A stretch of DNA of 15,813 nt from contig CALEVL010000264.1 of NCBI GenBank assembly GCA_937924675.1, positions 1-15,813 on the forward strand. Direction: 5' to 3'. The notes under the pieces were generated by a model, which saw only the letters and a program-made list of their open reading frames with translations, ran no database searches and had not been told where the DNA came from. This stretch comes from an uncultured Ignavibacteria bacterium. GTDB lineage: Bacteria > Bacteroidota > Ignavibacteria > Tepidaquicellales > Tepidaquicellaceae. Within the stretch, counting starts at the first letter, position 1, and the number at the start of each line of letters is the position of its first letter. Shown here piece by piece: positions 6,414 to 14,030 of this stretch. Made by a program: the position numbers and the translations under genes.

Positions 6414-6823
6414 AAAACAATCTCATCAGCAAGATTCTGAAACTTATGATCGTACTTGCATTCGTTGCAATTTCCGGATGCGGTGATAATCCGGAAATAG
6501 GTATCGGTCCGATAAAGGAAGTCAAACTTGATGCACAGATCAATCAGGATATGGCAAATAAGGGAAAAGCAATTTTCGAGCAAAAGTGTATCTCGTGTCA
6601 TAAGTTTAATGAAAAGTTGGTCGGACCTCCGCTTGCAGGTGTCACCAAGAAAAGAAAACCCGAATGGTTAATGAACATGATGCTCAATCCTATTGAGATG
6701 ACTCAGAAGAATCCGGCAGCACAGGAATTGTATAGACAATATCTTGTTCAGATGACATTTCAGGATGTAACACAGGATGATGCAAGAAGTATTCTCGAGT
6801 ATTTTCGTTCTATGGACAAATAA
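6410..6823 (+). CDS. Monoheme cytochrome c lipoprotein, likely electron donor to NosZ
   Basis: A 137-residue c-type cytochrome exported by Sec and anchored by lipid. Numbered from the ATG at 6410, the signal peptide ends in a lipobox with Cys24 (AISGC). The haem motif CISCH is at 60-64, and a Met in the MMLNPIEM segment is the likely sixth ligand. The C-terminal DDARSILEYFRSM helix is typical of small class I cytochromes. The ATG at 6410 forms an ATGA overlap with the preceding stop; an in-frame ATG at 6404 would add two residues. Clade II nos clusters often carry such cytochromes (NosC-type) beside nosZ. Its position directly before nosZ supports a role in passing electrons to N2O reductase in the periplasm. 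Confidence 0.9.
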   Translation: MKNNLISKILKLMIVLAFVAISGCGDNPEIGIGPIKEVKLDAQINQDMANKGKAIFEQKCISCHKFNEKLVGPPLAGVTKKRKPEWLMNMMLNPIEMTQKNPAAQELYRQYLVQMTFQDVTQDDARSILEYFRSMDK

Positions 6824-6856
6824 CCATATTTCAATCAAATCAAAATTCGAACAAAT

Positions 6857-8827
6857 ATGAAAGCTCCAAGATCAGTTACAAATTGTTTGATGCTGATAGT
6901 TTTTGCGGCATTGCTTGCCACAGTCAGCGGATGCTCCTCAAAAAAGGATTCAAAGGGGCCGGCACTTAGCGGTGATGAAGCCAGCAGAGTATATGTTGAG
7001 CCGGGAAAGTATGATGAGTTTTACTTCTTCATTTCAGGCGGATTCAGCGGACAGGTTTCTTCTTACGGAATTCCTTCCGGACGCTTGCTAAGAGTCATTC
7101 CGGTTTTCTCAGTCAATCCGGAAAACGGATGGGGCTATACCGAAGAAACCAAGCCGATGCTTATGACATCTTACGGATTTATTCCTTGGGATGACTCGCA
7201 CCATGCAGAGTTGTCACAAACCGAAGGCGTGCCTGACGGTAAATGGCTGTTCATCAACGGCAATAATACTCCGAGGATTGCGAGAATAGATCTGGCTACA
7301 TTCCGGACTGTTGAGATTATTGAAATCCCTAACAGTGCAGGAAATCACTCATCGCCGTTCACTACGCCGAACTCGGATTATGTTGTAGCCGGAACAAGAT
7401 TCAGCTTGCCGATTGAAAACAAAGACGTTCCGATTTCTACCTATAAGGAGAATTTTAAGGGTGCATTGAGCTTTATCAAAGTTGACAAGGCATCCGGCAA
7501 CATGTCAGTTGATTTTCAGATCATAACTCCTCCGTTTGATTATGACCTAAGCCATGCCGGCAAAGGACCTTCTGACGGTTGGTTCTTCTTCACATGCTAT
7601 AATTCTGAAATGGCGCATACTCTGCTCGAAGTCAATGCTTCACAGAAAGACAAAGACTTTTTGCTTGCTGTTAATTACAGAAAGATTGCTGAGCTTGCAG
7701 CTCAGAATAAAGGAACAATGGGAAAGACAAGATTTGCTCACAATGTATTTGATGAAAAGACACAGACTGCATCTACTGAATGGGTTGAACAAGTGAGAAT
7801 GATCAATGCTTCAGACCTTAAAGGACTAATGTACTATATCCCTTGTCCGAAATCACCGCACGGTGCGGACGTTGATCCGACAGGCGAATATATTTCAGCA
7901 GGTGGCAAGTTAGCTTCTGTCATACCTGTTTATTCATTTTCCAAGATGATCAAAGCTATTGAGGGCAATCAAACTGACGGAGAAATCGATGGCATTCCGG
8001 TTTTAAAATACGATGCATGCCTTTCCGGTGAAGTTCAGAACCCGGGACTCGGTCCTCTTCATACTGAATTTGATGATAAGGGATTTGGATACACATCTGC
8101 ATTTGTTTCATCAGAGGTAGTTAAGTGGAATGTACAGACAAAAGAAGTAGTCGACAGGATTCCTGCTTATTATTCGATCGGCCACCTAACAATTCCCGGC
8201 GGAGATTCGAAGAAACCCTGGGGAAAGTATTTGCTTGCAATGAACAAAATCACAAAAGACAGATATCTGCCAACAGGACCTGAATTAACTCAATCAGCGC
8301 AGTTGTTTGATATATCAGGCGACAAGATGAAATTGCTGGCTGACTTTCCAACAGTTGGCGAGCCGCACTATGCGCAGGCAATTCCGGCTGATCTCATTAC
8401 AAAGAATCAGGTAAAGATTTACAAGCTTTCTGAGAATATGAATCCGTACGCTGTTAAGAGTCCGAACGAAACGCGTATAGAAAGAAAAGACGGGGCCGTT
8501 CATGTATATCTTGGTGCAATCCGTTCTCACTTTACTCCGGATAATATCGAAGGTGTTATGGTAGGTGAGACTGTCTATTTCCACATGACAAATCTCGAGC
8601 AGGACTGGGATATACCTCATGGATTTGCAGTGATGGGCAATCAGAATTCTGAAATGCTTGTAATGCCGGGCGAAACATGCACTTTAAAATGGGTACCTGA
8701 AAAGGCGGGTATCTATCCGATGTATTGCACGGACTTCTGTTCGGCACTTCATCAGGAAATGCAGGGATATATAAGAGTATCTGATAAGGGTGCTAATGTT
8801 CCGTTGGTAGCCACCGGCGGAAAATAA
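6857..8827 (+). CDS. nosZ: Nitrous oxide reductase, clade II (Sec-dependent), lipoprotein form
   Basis: Reduces N2O to N2 in the periplasm with electrons from cytochrome c. The 656 residues start with a Sec-type signal ending in a lipobox (Cys26, TVSGC) and no twin-arginine motif, which marks clade II. The beta-propeller domain holds the expected CuZ histidines in DDSHHAEL, AGNHSSP, EMAHTLL, SPHGAD, GPLHTEF, IGHLTIP and GEPHYAQ. The C-terminal cupredoxin domain holds the CuA ligands: His588, then Cys624, Cys628, His632 and Met635 in CTDFCSALHQEMQGY. Every metal ligand I can place is present, so the enzyme is predicted to be active. It lies 33 bases after the cytochrome gene without its own clear promoter, and is followed by a strong hairpin. 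Confidence 0.98.
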   Translation: MKAPRSVTNCLMLIVFAALLATVSGCSSKKDSKGPALSGDEASRVYVEPGKYDEFYFFISGGFSGQVSSYGIPSGRLLRVIPVFSVNPENGWGYTEETKPMLMTSYGFIPWDDSHHAELSQTEGVPDGKWLFINGNNTPRIARIDLATFRTVEIIEIPNSAGNHSSPFTTPNSDYVVAGTRFSLPIENKDVPISTYKENFKGALSFIKVDKASGNMSVDFQIITPPFDYDLSHAGKGPSDGWFFFTCYNSEMAHTLLEVNASQKDKDFLLAVNYRKIAELAAQNKGTMGKTRFAHNVFDEKTQTASTEWVEQVRMINASDLKGLMYYIPCPKSPHGADVDPTGEYISAGGKLASVIPVYSFSKMIKAIEGNQTDGEIDGIPVLKYDACLSGEVQNPGLGPLHTEFDDKGFGYTSAFVSSEVVKWNVQTKEVVDRIPAYYSIGHLTIPGGDSKKPWGKYLLAMNKITKDRYLPTGPELTQSAQLFDISGDKMKLLADFPTVGEPHYAQAIPADLITKNQVKIYKLSENMNPYAVKSPNETRIERKDGAVHVYLGAIRSHFTPDNIEGVMVGETVYFHMTNLEQDWDIPHGFAVMGNQNSEMLVMPGETCTLKWVPEKAGIYPMYCTDFCSALHQEMQGYIRVSDKGANVPLVATGGK

Positions 8828-8839
8828 TTTCAAATCTTC

Positions 8840-8871
8840 GGGGCGCTCTAAAGGGCGCCCCAAAATTTTTT
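8840..8871 (+). terminator. Intrinsic terminator or attenuator after nosZ
   Basis: The left arm ggggcgctc (8840-8848), loop taaa and right arm gggcgcccc (8853-8861) form a 9-bp stem with one G-T wobble. Four A and then six T follow (8866-8871). It lies 13 bases after the nosZ stop and only 5 bases before the next ATG. Because genes of the same pathway continue on the same strand, it probably lets some transcripts pass, or protects the 3' end of the nosZ message. Confidence 0.8.
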
Positions 8872-8876
8872 AATAT

Positions 8877-9446
8877 ATGAAAAAGTCATCGATAGCGATT
8901 ATTTTTGTTGCGGTTGCAATGCTTGTGGGAATATACTTTGTTCCGATTTGGGAAATAGTTCTTGATGCGCCACAATATCCGGAAAGCTTAATGATGGAAA
9001 TTCACATTAACGGAATGTCGGGAGATTTGCAAACAATAAACGGTCTGAATCATTATATTGGAATGAAAGTGATCGAGCCGGAATCAATAACAGAACTTAA
9101 ACTGATGCCCTACATTCTGGCATTTCTGATTTTGTTCGGCATAGTCACGGCATTATTGAAAAGCAAAAAATTGCTGTATGCCTGGTTCATAATACTGCTG
9201 CTGACTGGAATTGCAGGAGCCGTGGATTTCTACTTATGGGAATATGATTACGGTCACAATATTGATCCCAATGCGATCATCAAAGTTCCCGGTATGAACT
9301 ATCAGCCGCCGCTTATAGGTTCAAAGCAGTTGCTGAATTTTACGGCACAGTCATTGCCGGACATTGGTGCATATCTGGCCTTTGCAGCAGGTGCCCTGCT
9401 GTTATTTGTGATCATCAGAGAAAGAAAGTCAACACCTAAAATATAA
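8877..9446 (+). CDS. NosB-like integral membrane protein of clade II nos clusters
   Basis: A 189-residue membrane protein with four predicted helices (about 5-25, 77-94, 99-120 and 161-180). Two loops probably lie outside the inner membrane. The first (about 26-76) is long and carries LDAPQYPE and NHYIGM; the second (about 121-160) carries GHNIDPN and PGMNYQPP. Clade II clusters typically encode a membrane protein (NosB) directly after nosZ whose function is unknown; position and topology fit that, but I cannot confirm homology to a characterised NosB. The His, Met and Tyr residues in the outer loops could handle copper; this is speculation. It begins right after the hairpin without a Shine-Dalgarno sequence, and its stop overlaps the nosL start by one base (TAATG). 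Confidence 0.75.
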   Translation: MKKSSIAIIFVAVAMLVGIYFVPIWEIVLDAPQYPESLMMEIHINGMSGDLQTINGLNHYIGMKVIEPESITELKLMPYILAFLILFGIVTALLKSKKLLYAWFIILLLTGIAGAVDFYLWEYDYGHNIDPNAIIKVPGMNYQPPLIGSKQLLNFTAQSLPDIGAYLAFAAGALLLFVIIRERKSTPKI

Positions 9447-9892
9447 TGAACAAAATCATGCTGAACATAATACTTATCACAGCTTTGATGCTGATGGGAT
9501 GCAGCAAGGAAATCTCGCCTATTGATTATGGAAAGGATCAATGCGCACATTGCCGTATGACAATTGTAGATAAGAAATACGGTTCTGAAATCGTTACCTC
9601 GAAAGGCAAGGTTTTTAAATTTGATGCTGCCGAATGCACGATCAATTATATACTGGATAACAAAGCAGAGGAAAGTGATCTGGAGATGATACTTGTTACA
9701 GATCTTGCTCATCCGGAAAATTTCATTGATGCGCGAACTGCCTCGTTTCTGATCACACCAAAACTGCGCAGCCCGATGGGAGAGAATATTTCATCGTTTC
9801 CGGATAAAGAAACGGCAATGAAGTTTCAAAGTGAATTTGGCGGAGAGTTATATGATTGGAACGGACTTAAACAGTTGTTAGGATCGAGATGA
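9446..9892 (+). CDS. nosL: NosL copper chaperone lipoprotein
   Basis: NosL binds Cu(I) in the periplasm and delivers it to NosZ for CuZ assembly. The 148 residues begin with a lipoprotein signal (lipobox Cys19, MLMGC). The metal-binding motif C33-A-H-C36-R-M38 follows, then FDAAEC with Cys64 and the family segment RSPMGENISSF. Length and motif order are typical. The start overlaps the upstream stop by one base, and its own stop overlaps the nosD start in an ATGA, so translation of this part of the operon is probably coupled. Confidence 0.95.
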   Translation: MNKIMLNIILITALMLMGCSKEISPIDYGKDQCAHCRMTIVDKKYGSEIVTSKGKVFKFDAAECTINYILDNKAEESDLEMILVTDLAHPENFIDARTASFLITPKLRSPMGENISSFPDKETAMKFQSEFGGELYDWNGLKQLLGSR

Positions 9893-11139
9893 GTTCCATT
9901 TCCGGATTAATATTCTCTGCAGTTTTCTTCTTCGCGTTAAATTCTTTTTGCAGCGCAACTGCCCGTGACCTCAATGTTTGCAATGAATGTGAATACAAAA
10001 CAATTGCAGATGCATTGCTCGCCAGTGAAGACGGTGACAGGATTATTGTCAAGAGCGGTGAGTATAAAGAACATGACCTTGCAATAAACAAGGAAATAAG
10101 TCTGATAGGAGAAGGCAGACCGGAGATAAATGCGGAGCTAAAGGGAGCCGGAATTGTTATTAACAGGAGCAATGTGACAGTGTCAGGATTTAAGATCAGA
10201 AATGTTGATGTCAATTATCTGTCGGAACCGGCAGGGGTAAGAGTTGAGTATTCTGATAATTGTATTATAAGAAACAATGAATTTGAAAATACGTTCTTTG
10301 CAGTTTATCTGGCGGGAGCAAAGAAATGTGAGGTATTGGAAAACAAAATAGCCGGATTGGCGAGAACCGAGTCATCATCAGGCAATGGGATTCATCTATG
10401 GAAATGCAGGGAGCTTAACATAAGCGGCAACGAAATTTCCGGACACCGTGACGGGATCTATCTCGAGTTTGTTTCATCAAGCTTCATAGACGGAAACTTC
10501 AGCAACAAAAATCTCCGGTACGGACTTCACTTCATGTTCTCTGACAGCAATTCATATTCACAGAATACTTTCGAGACCAACGGTGCGGGTGTAGCAGTAA
10601 TGTATTCAAAGTTTATAATCATGAAGGGAAATACTTTCAGAAACAATTGGGGTGAATCATCTTATGGACTGCTTCTCAAAGAACTTTACGATGGCTTGCT
10701 TGAAGGAAACCTTTTCTATAAGAATACTGCCGGCATTCATCTTGAGGGCTCGAACAGAATTGAAATGATCGGCAACGACTTCATTGAGAACGGTTGGGCG
10801 TTGAATGCACTCGGCAATTCATACGACAACAAGATCCTCAACAATAATTTTATCAACAACACCTTCGACATATCTTCAAACGCATCTAAGAGCAACAACA
10901 CTTATTCAGGGAATTACTGGGATAAATATAAAGGTTACGATCTCAACAGAGACGGTACCGGTGATATTCCATACAGACCCGTCAGTTTGTTCTCAATGAT
11001 CCTTGAAAAATCTCCCGAAAGCATTATCATGCTTCGAAGCATCATAGTAGATCTTCTTGATGCAGTTGAGAGAATAGTCCCATCGGTTATTCCGGAAACT
11101 CTGATTGATGAGAAACCCAGTTTCCAAAAGCGGACATGA
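9889..11139 (+). CDS. nosD: NosD, periplasmic copper-centre maturation protein
   Basis: NosD is a periplasmic right-handed beta-helix protein that works with the NosFY ABC transporter in building the CuZ centre. The 416 residues start with a Sec signal (about 1-25). A repeat region rich in Asn and Gly (NNEFENT, GNEISGHRDGIYLEF, NTFETNGAG, NNWGESSYG) is typical of CASH/parallel beta-helix folds. The C-terminal signature NYWDKYKGYDLNRDGTGDIP followed by YRPVSLF is specific to NosD. It overlaps nosL and nosF by four bases each (ATGA at both ends), so the three form a tight block. The sequence looks complete. Confidence 0.96.
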   Translation: MSSISGLIFSAVFFFALNSFCSATARDLNVCNECEYKTIADALLASEDGDRIIVKSGEYKEHDLAINKEISLIGEGRPEINAELKGAGIVINRSNVTVSGFKIRNVDVNYLSEPAGVRVEYSDNCIIRNNEFENTFFAVYLAGAKKCEVLENKIAGLARTESSSGNGIHLWKCRELNISGNEISGHRDGIYLEFVSSSFIDGNFSNKNLRYGLHFMFSDSNSYSQNTFETNGAGVAVMYSKFIIMKGNTFRNNWGESSYGLLLKELYDGLLEGNLFYKNTAGIHLEGSNRIEMIGNDFIENGWALNALGNSYDNKILNNNFINNTFDISSNASKSNNTYSGNYWDKYKGYDLNRDGTGDIPYRPVSLFSMILEKSPESIIMLRSIIVDLLDAVERIVPSVIPETLIDEKPSFQKRT

Positions 11140-11834
11140 TAGAGATAGTCAACCTTCATAAGGCCTTCGGAAAGACTCTTGCATTGAACGGTGCCAACCT
11201 TATTTGCAAAGAAGGTTGTGTCAGTGCTTTGATGGGACCGAACGGCTCCGGAAAATCTACTCTGATGAAATCAATTCTTGGTCTTGTTATTCCGGATTCA
11301 GGTACAATCACAATTGATGATGAGAAAATATCCAACGGATTTGAATACAGGCATAAGATAGGATATATGCCGCAGGCCGTGAATTATCCCCACAACCTGA
11401 AGGTGATTGAGCTGTTTGAAATTCTGAAAAAACTCAGAACAAATGATACCGATGAGGAATTGATCAGTGAGTTCAAAATAAATGAAATATATGAAAAGAA
11501 GTTCGGACAGCTATCCGGAGGAATGAAACAACGGGTGTCAGCTGCAATAGCTTTTTTGTTCAAACCACAGATATTGATTCTTGATGAACCCACTGCGAGT
11601 CTTGATCCGCTTTCTGCAGAGGTCATGAAAGCAAAGATCAGAAAGAGTAAAGAAGAAGGATGTAACATAATAATAAGTTCGCACCATGTCTCAGAAGTTG
11701 ATGAAATGGCTGACAGGATAGCATTCATGCTTGAAGGAAAAATAGTAATTGACAGAATGATAAAGGAAATCAAAAACGGATCGGGAAATATCAGACTCGG
11801 AAAAGTCATTGCAGAAATGCTGAACACAAATTGA
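11136..11834 (+). CDS. nosF: NosF, ABC transporter ATPase
   Basis: The cytoplasmic ATPase of the NosDFY complex, which powers a step of NosZ copper-centre maturation. The 232 residues contain all ABC motifs: Walker A GPNGSGKST at 34-42, the Q-loop near MPQAVNYP, signature LSGGMKQR from 126, Walker B ILILDEP with Asp150 and Glu151, the D-loop SLDP and the H-loop SSHH (His183 or His184). No motif is damaged. The start forms an ATGA overlap with nosD; nosY follows after 10 bases. Confidence 0.96.
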   Translation: MIEIVNLHKAFGKTLALNGANLICKEGCVSALMGPNGSGKSTLMKSILGLVIPDSGTITIDDEKISNGFEYRHKIGYMPQAVNYPHNLKVIELFEILKKLRTNDTDEELISEFKINEIYEKKFGQLSGGMKQRVSAAIAFLFKPQILILDEPTASLDPLSAEVMKAKIRKSKEEGCNIIISSHHVSEVDEMADRIAFMLEGKIVIDRMIKEIKNGSGNIRLGKVIAEMLNTN

Positions 11835-11844
11835 ACGAGGTCAA

Positions 11845-12615
11845 ATGAGCATAAGCATACTAAAATATGTCTTCTTTGATCTTCTGCGAAGCAGGTTCAT
11901 AATCACTTACGGGATAATGCTTGCTCTTATAAGTCTTGGGGTTGCATATTTCAGCAATGATGAAATGAAAACATCTCTTACTTTGCTGAACATCATTCTG
12001 TTTATAATTCCTTTGGTATGCCTGATCTTTGGCTCAATACATTTCTATGACTCGGGCGAGTTCATAGAGTTTCTTCTTACACAACCCGTAAGCAGGAACA
12101 CCGTTTTCAGGGCAGAGTATCTGGGGCTTACTCTTGCATTGTCAGTTGCGGCAATTGCCGGATTGATTCCGGCGATAATCCTAAACGGTATAACAGTGTC
12201 GGCATTGTTCCTTACCATCATTTCCGTGGCAATGACATTCATTTTCACAGGACTAGCCTTTCTTTCATCAACCATCAATACAGAAAAAGTAAGAGGAATA
12301 GGTTTATCAATTGTCCTTTGGTTATTTCTTGCCATAATTTTTGATCTTATAATAGTGCTTCTCATTATCCTCTTCAGAGACTATCCGCTTGAGAATCTTA
12401 TTATTATATTCACTTCACTCAATCCGATAGACCTGGGGAGGATCCTCCTTCTTCTTAAGACAGATGCTTCAGCAATGATGGGATTTACGGGTGCCTCGTT
12501 CAAGCTCTTCTTCGGTAGCACAACAGGTATTGTTGTTTCATCACTTGCGATGTTTTTGTGGATTCTTATTCCCTACTTTCTGGCAATAAGGATCTTCAGA
12601 AAGAAAAACTTTTGA
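11845..12615 (+). CDS. nosY: NosY, ABC transporter membrane subunit
   Basis: The inner-membrane permease partner of NosF. The 256 residues form about six hydrophobic helices. The family segments are present: YDSGEFIEFLLTQPVSR in the first cytoplasmic loop and LNPIDLGRILLLL before MGFTGASFKLFFG near residue 195-225. This is the last gene of the operon. A gagg sequence about 7 bases before the ATG is one of the few Shine-Dalgarno-like sites in the window. The next gene is convergent on the other strand. Confidence 0.95.
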   Translation: MSISILKYVFFDLLRSRFIITYGIMLALISLGVAYFSNDEMKTSLTLLNIILFIIPLVCLIFGSIHFYDSGEFIEFLLTQPVSRNTVFRAEYLGLTLALSVAAIAGLIPAIILNGITVSALFLTIISVAMTFIFTGLAFLSSTINTEKVRGIGLSIVLWLFLAIIFDLIIVLLIILFRDYPLENLIIIFTSLNPIDLGRILLLLKTDASAMMGFTGASFKLFFGSTTGIVVSSLAMFLWILIPYFLAIRIFRKKNF

Positions 12616-12660
12616 TGTGCACTTTTTGAAATCTCATCACGGCTGAAGTATCAGCTCTTC

Positions 12661-13647
12661 TTAATTTACACCTGCTTTTGAAAACTTGGTTACCGCATTT
12701 TTCTTTGCAGGTATTGTTCTAAGATATGCATATATAGCTGAAAGATCCTCTTCACTCATTCCACCATACATTGTCCAAGGCATAAATGTATTGAACTCTC
12801 CGGGAGCGATCTTTGGGGAAACATAGTTAGAATCAGTGAAAGATTTGAATTTTCTAACAAACTCCTGCTCAGTCCATTTTCCTATTCCGGTTTCCGTGTC
12901 TGGCGTGATATTGGAGGTTCTCAGAACACTGCCGTCAGGAAACTGAAATTCTCTTCCCCCGCTATACATAAGCTCTTTTATGATTTGTCCTTTATCAACC
13001 TGTGTGTGACACTCTATGCAGCCCGAAGCATTTGCAAGATAACTGCCATAAGCAACTTTGTCAGACTTTGAAGGCATCTTCTGTGGTTCGGCATTCTGTG
13101 GTATAGTGTTGATGATAAAGTTCATCGGAAAATCAGACGAGGATTCAGGTACCTTGTTGTCAATCGGAGGTATGGATCTTATGTAAGCAATTATTGACTT
13201 AATATCTTCGGGATCCATTTTGCCGTAATACGGATAGGGCATTACAGGAAACATTGCCTTCCCGTTCTTATCAACCCCCGTAGTTATCACCCTGTAAAGC
13301 TCTCCATCTGTGTAACTGCTTATGCCTGCAGGTGTGATGTTACGAGCATAATAGACTCCGGGGAAATCCATGGTCTGATCAAATCTGTCGCCTCCCATAC
13401 CTAATGTTCCCTCCTTCAATGGCGCGGCAAACAGAGACATGTCACGTGTAGAATGACAGTCCATACAAACCGTAACATGATTTGCCAGATATTTGCCTCT
13501 TGCAATTCTTTCGGGAGTCATTTCTACCTTAAGGTCAATTGCCGGGTCAACTTTCGGCAACGCAAGTTTAACATAAGTAAGCAATCCGGCAATGCCGACT
13601 GCTGCAATGATTACAAGAAAAAACAGAATTTTAAGCAGTTTTTTCAT
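12661..13647 (-). CDS. Membrane-anchored diheme cytochrome c
   Basis: A 328-residue protein with an N-terminal membrane anchor (about 3-26) and two cytochrome c domains, each with one haem motif: CMDCH at 61-65 and CIECH at 210-214. Each domain also has the paired features of this family: ARNITP and TSNITPD for haem packing, and MPYPYYGKM and MPWTMYGGM with the likely Met ligands. Related diheme proteins serve as electron-carrying subunits of periplasmic dehydrogenases or as free carriers; none of the partner enzymes is adjacent. It is convergent with nosY and is not part of the nos operon, but it could donate electrons to NosZ. The start is the ATG whose first base is 13647; its promoter must lie in the repeat-rich region to the right. 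Confidence 0.9.
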   Translation of the reverse strand: MKKLLKILFFLVIIAAVGIAGLLTYVKLALPKVDPAIDLKVEMTPERIARGKYLANHVTVCMDCHSTRDMSLFAAPLKEGTLGMGGDRFDQTMDFPGVYYARNITPAGISSYTDGELYRVITTGVDKNGKAMFPVMPYPYYGKMDPEDIKSIIAYIRSIPPIDNKVPESSSDFPMNFIINTIPQNAEPQKMPSKSDKVAYGSYLANASGCIECHTQVDKGQIIKELMYSGGREFQFPDGSVLRTSNITPDTETGIGKWTEQEFVRKFKSFTDSNYVSPKIAPGEFNTFMPWTMYGGMSEEDLSAIYAYLRTIPAKKNAVTKFSKAGVN

Positions 13648-13786
13648 TGGAGATATCTGATTTTTTGGTTTTGAAATTTCAAATGCAATGAAGTATTGCT
13701 ATTGACGGCAAATTTGTCGCGAAAGTTTCAAAATTTGTTTTGGCACCGCAATGCTCCATCAATACTTGTTCCACTTCTTTAAATTG

Positions 13787-13827
13787 TTTTGTGCAATATA
13801 AAAATCTTAATTTACAATTGCACAAAA
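13787..13827. repeat. 11-bp perfect inverted repeat with 19-nt loop
   Basis: ttttgtgcaat at 13787-13797 and attgcacaaaa at 13817-13827 are perfect reverse complements. The arm centres are 30 bp apart, close to three helical turns, so two protein dimers could bind on one face of the DNA. Otherwise it could form an RNA stem-loop. Confidence 0.85.
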
Positions 13828-13880
13828 TATTTTTGCTTGTATTTCCGGAGTTGATTTGTCTGAAAATTTTCTTCCCAAAC

Positions 13881-13896
13881 TATGACATTTGTCATA
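13881..13896. promoter_or_regulatory. Candidate Crp/Fnr-family operator
   Basis: tatgacatttgtcata is a perfect 7-bp inverted repeat with a 2-bp centre. Its core TGAC-N4-GTCA is shared with the nos operator at 5595-5608 (TTGAC-N4-GTCAA), with outer A/T instead of T/A. It overlaps the -33 region of the TAnnTTTG box at 13909, which suits repression more than class II activation. Confidence 0.45.
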
Positions 13897-13908
13897 CTTT
13901 GTTTGTCC

Positions 13909-13916
13909 TAAGTTTG
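13909..13916 (+). promoter_or_regulatory. Bacteroidota-type -7 promoter box, probably for the S8 protease
   Basis: taagtttg matches TAnnTTTG exactly. A tttg at 13888-13891, 17 bp upstream, can serve as the -33 element. Transcription would start near 13920, leaving a leader of about 110 nt before the ATG at 14031. Confidence 0.5.
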
Positions 13917-14030
13917 CCATTTTTAAGTAAATAAGGATAGAAAAATTTCTCCCCAAACGTCCTCGTTCTAAACCTACGGAATGGACATTGAAGTTTGTTG
14001 TCCAAATTGAAAAACTAATTAACTTCAGCA

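Larger units (their letters stand above)
13648..14030. other. Divergent intergenic region with repeats and promoter signals
   Basis: This 383-bp AT-rich region separates the leftward cytochrome gene from the rightward protease and holds no convincing gene. It contains a palindrome tttgaaatttcaaa at 13670-13683, an 11-bp inverted repeat at 13787-13827, a 7-bp inverted repeat at 13881-13896, a TAnnTTTG box at 13909-13916, a 19-bp imperfect direct repeat (13862-13880 and 13940-13958, 17 of 19 matching) and a tggaca/tgtcca pair at 13982-14004. For the leftward gene I found no exact TAnnTTTG box on the minus strand. Confidence 0.75.

Noticed and set aside
9302..9712. 136-residue ORF on the minus strand
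   Set aside because: It is antisense to the NosB-like and nosL genes, both well supported, and its translation shows no domain.
11384..11827. 147-residue minus-strand ORF
   Set aside because: It is antisense to nosF, whose ABC motifs are all intact; the Ser/Ile-rich translation is a frame shadow.
12642..12655. Hairpin gctga-agta-tcagc between nosY and the convergent cytochrome gene as a terminator
   Set aside because: The stem is only 5 bp and is not followed by a clear T run; it is too weak to call in either direction.
13670..13683. Palindrome tttgaaatttcaaa as an FNR-type site
   Set aside because: The TTGA and TCAA half-sites are separated by four bases instead of six, so the spacing does not fit the Crp/Fnr consensus.
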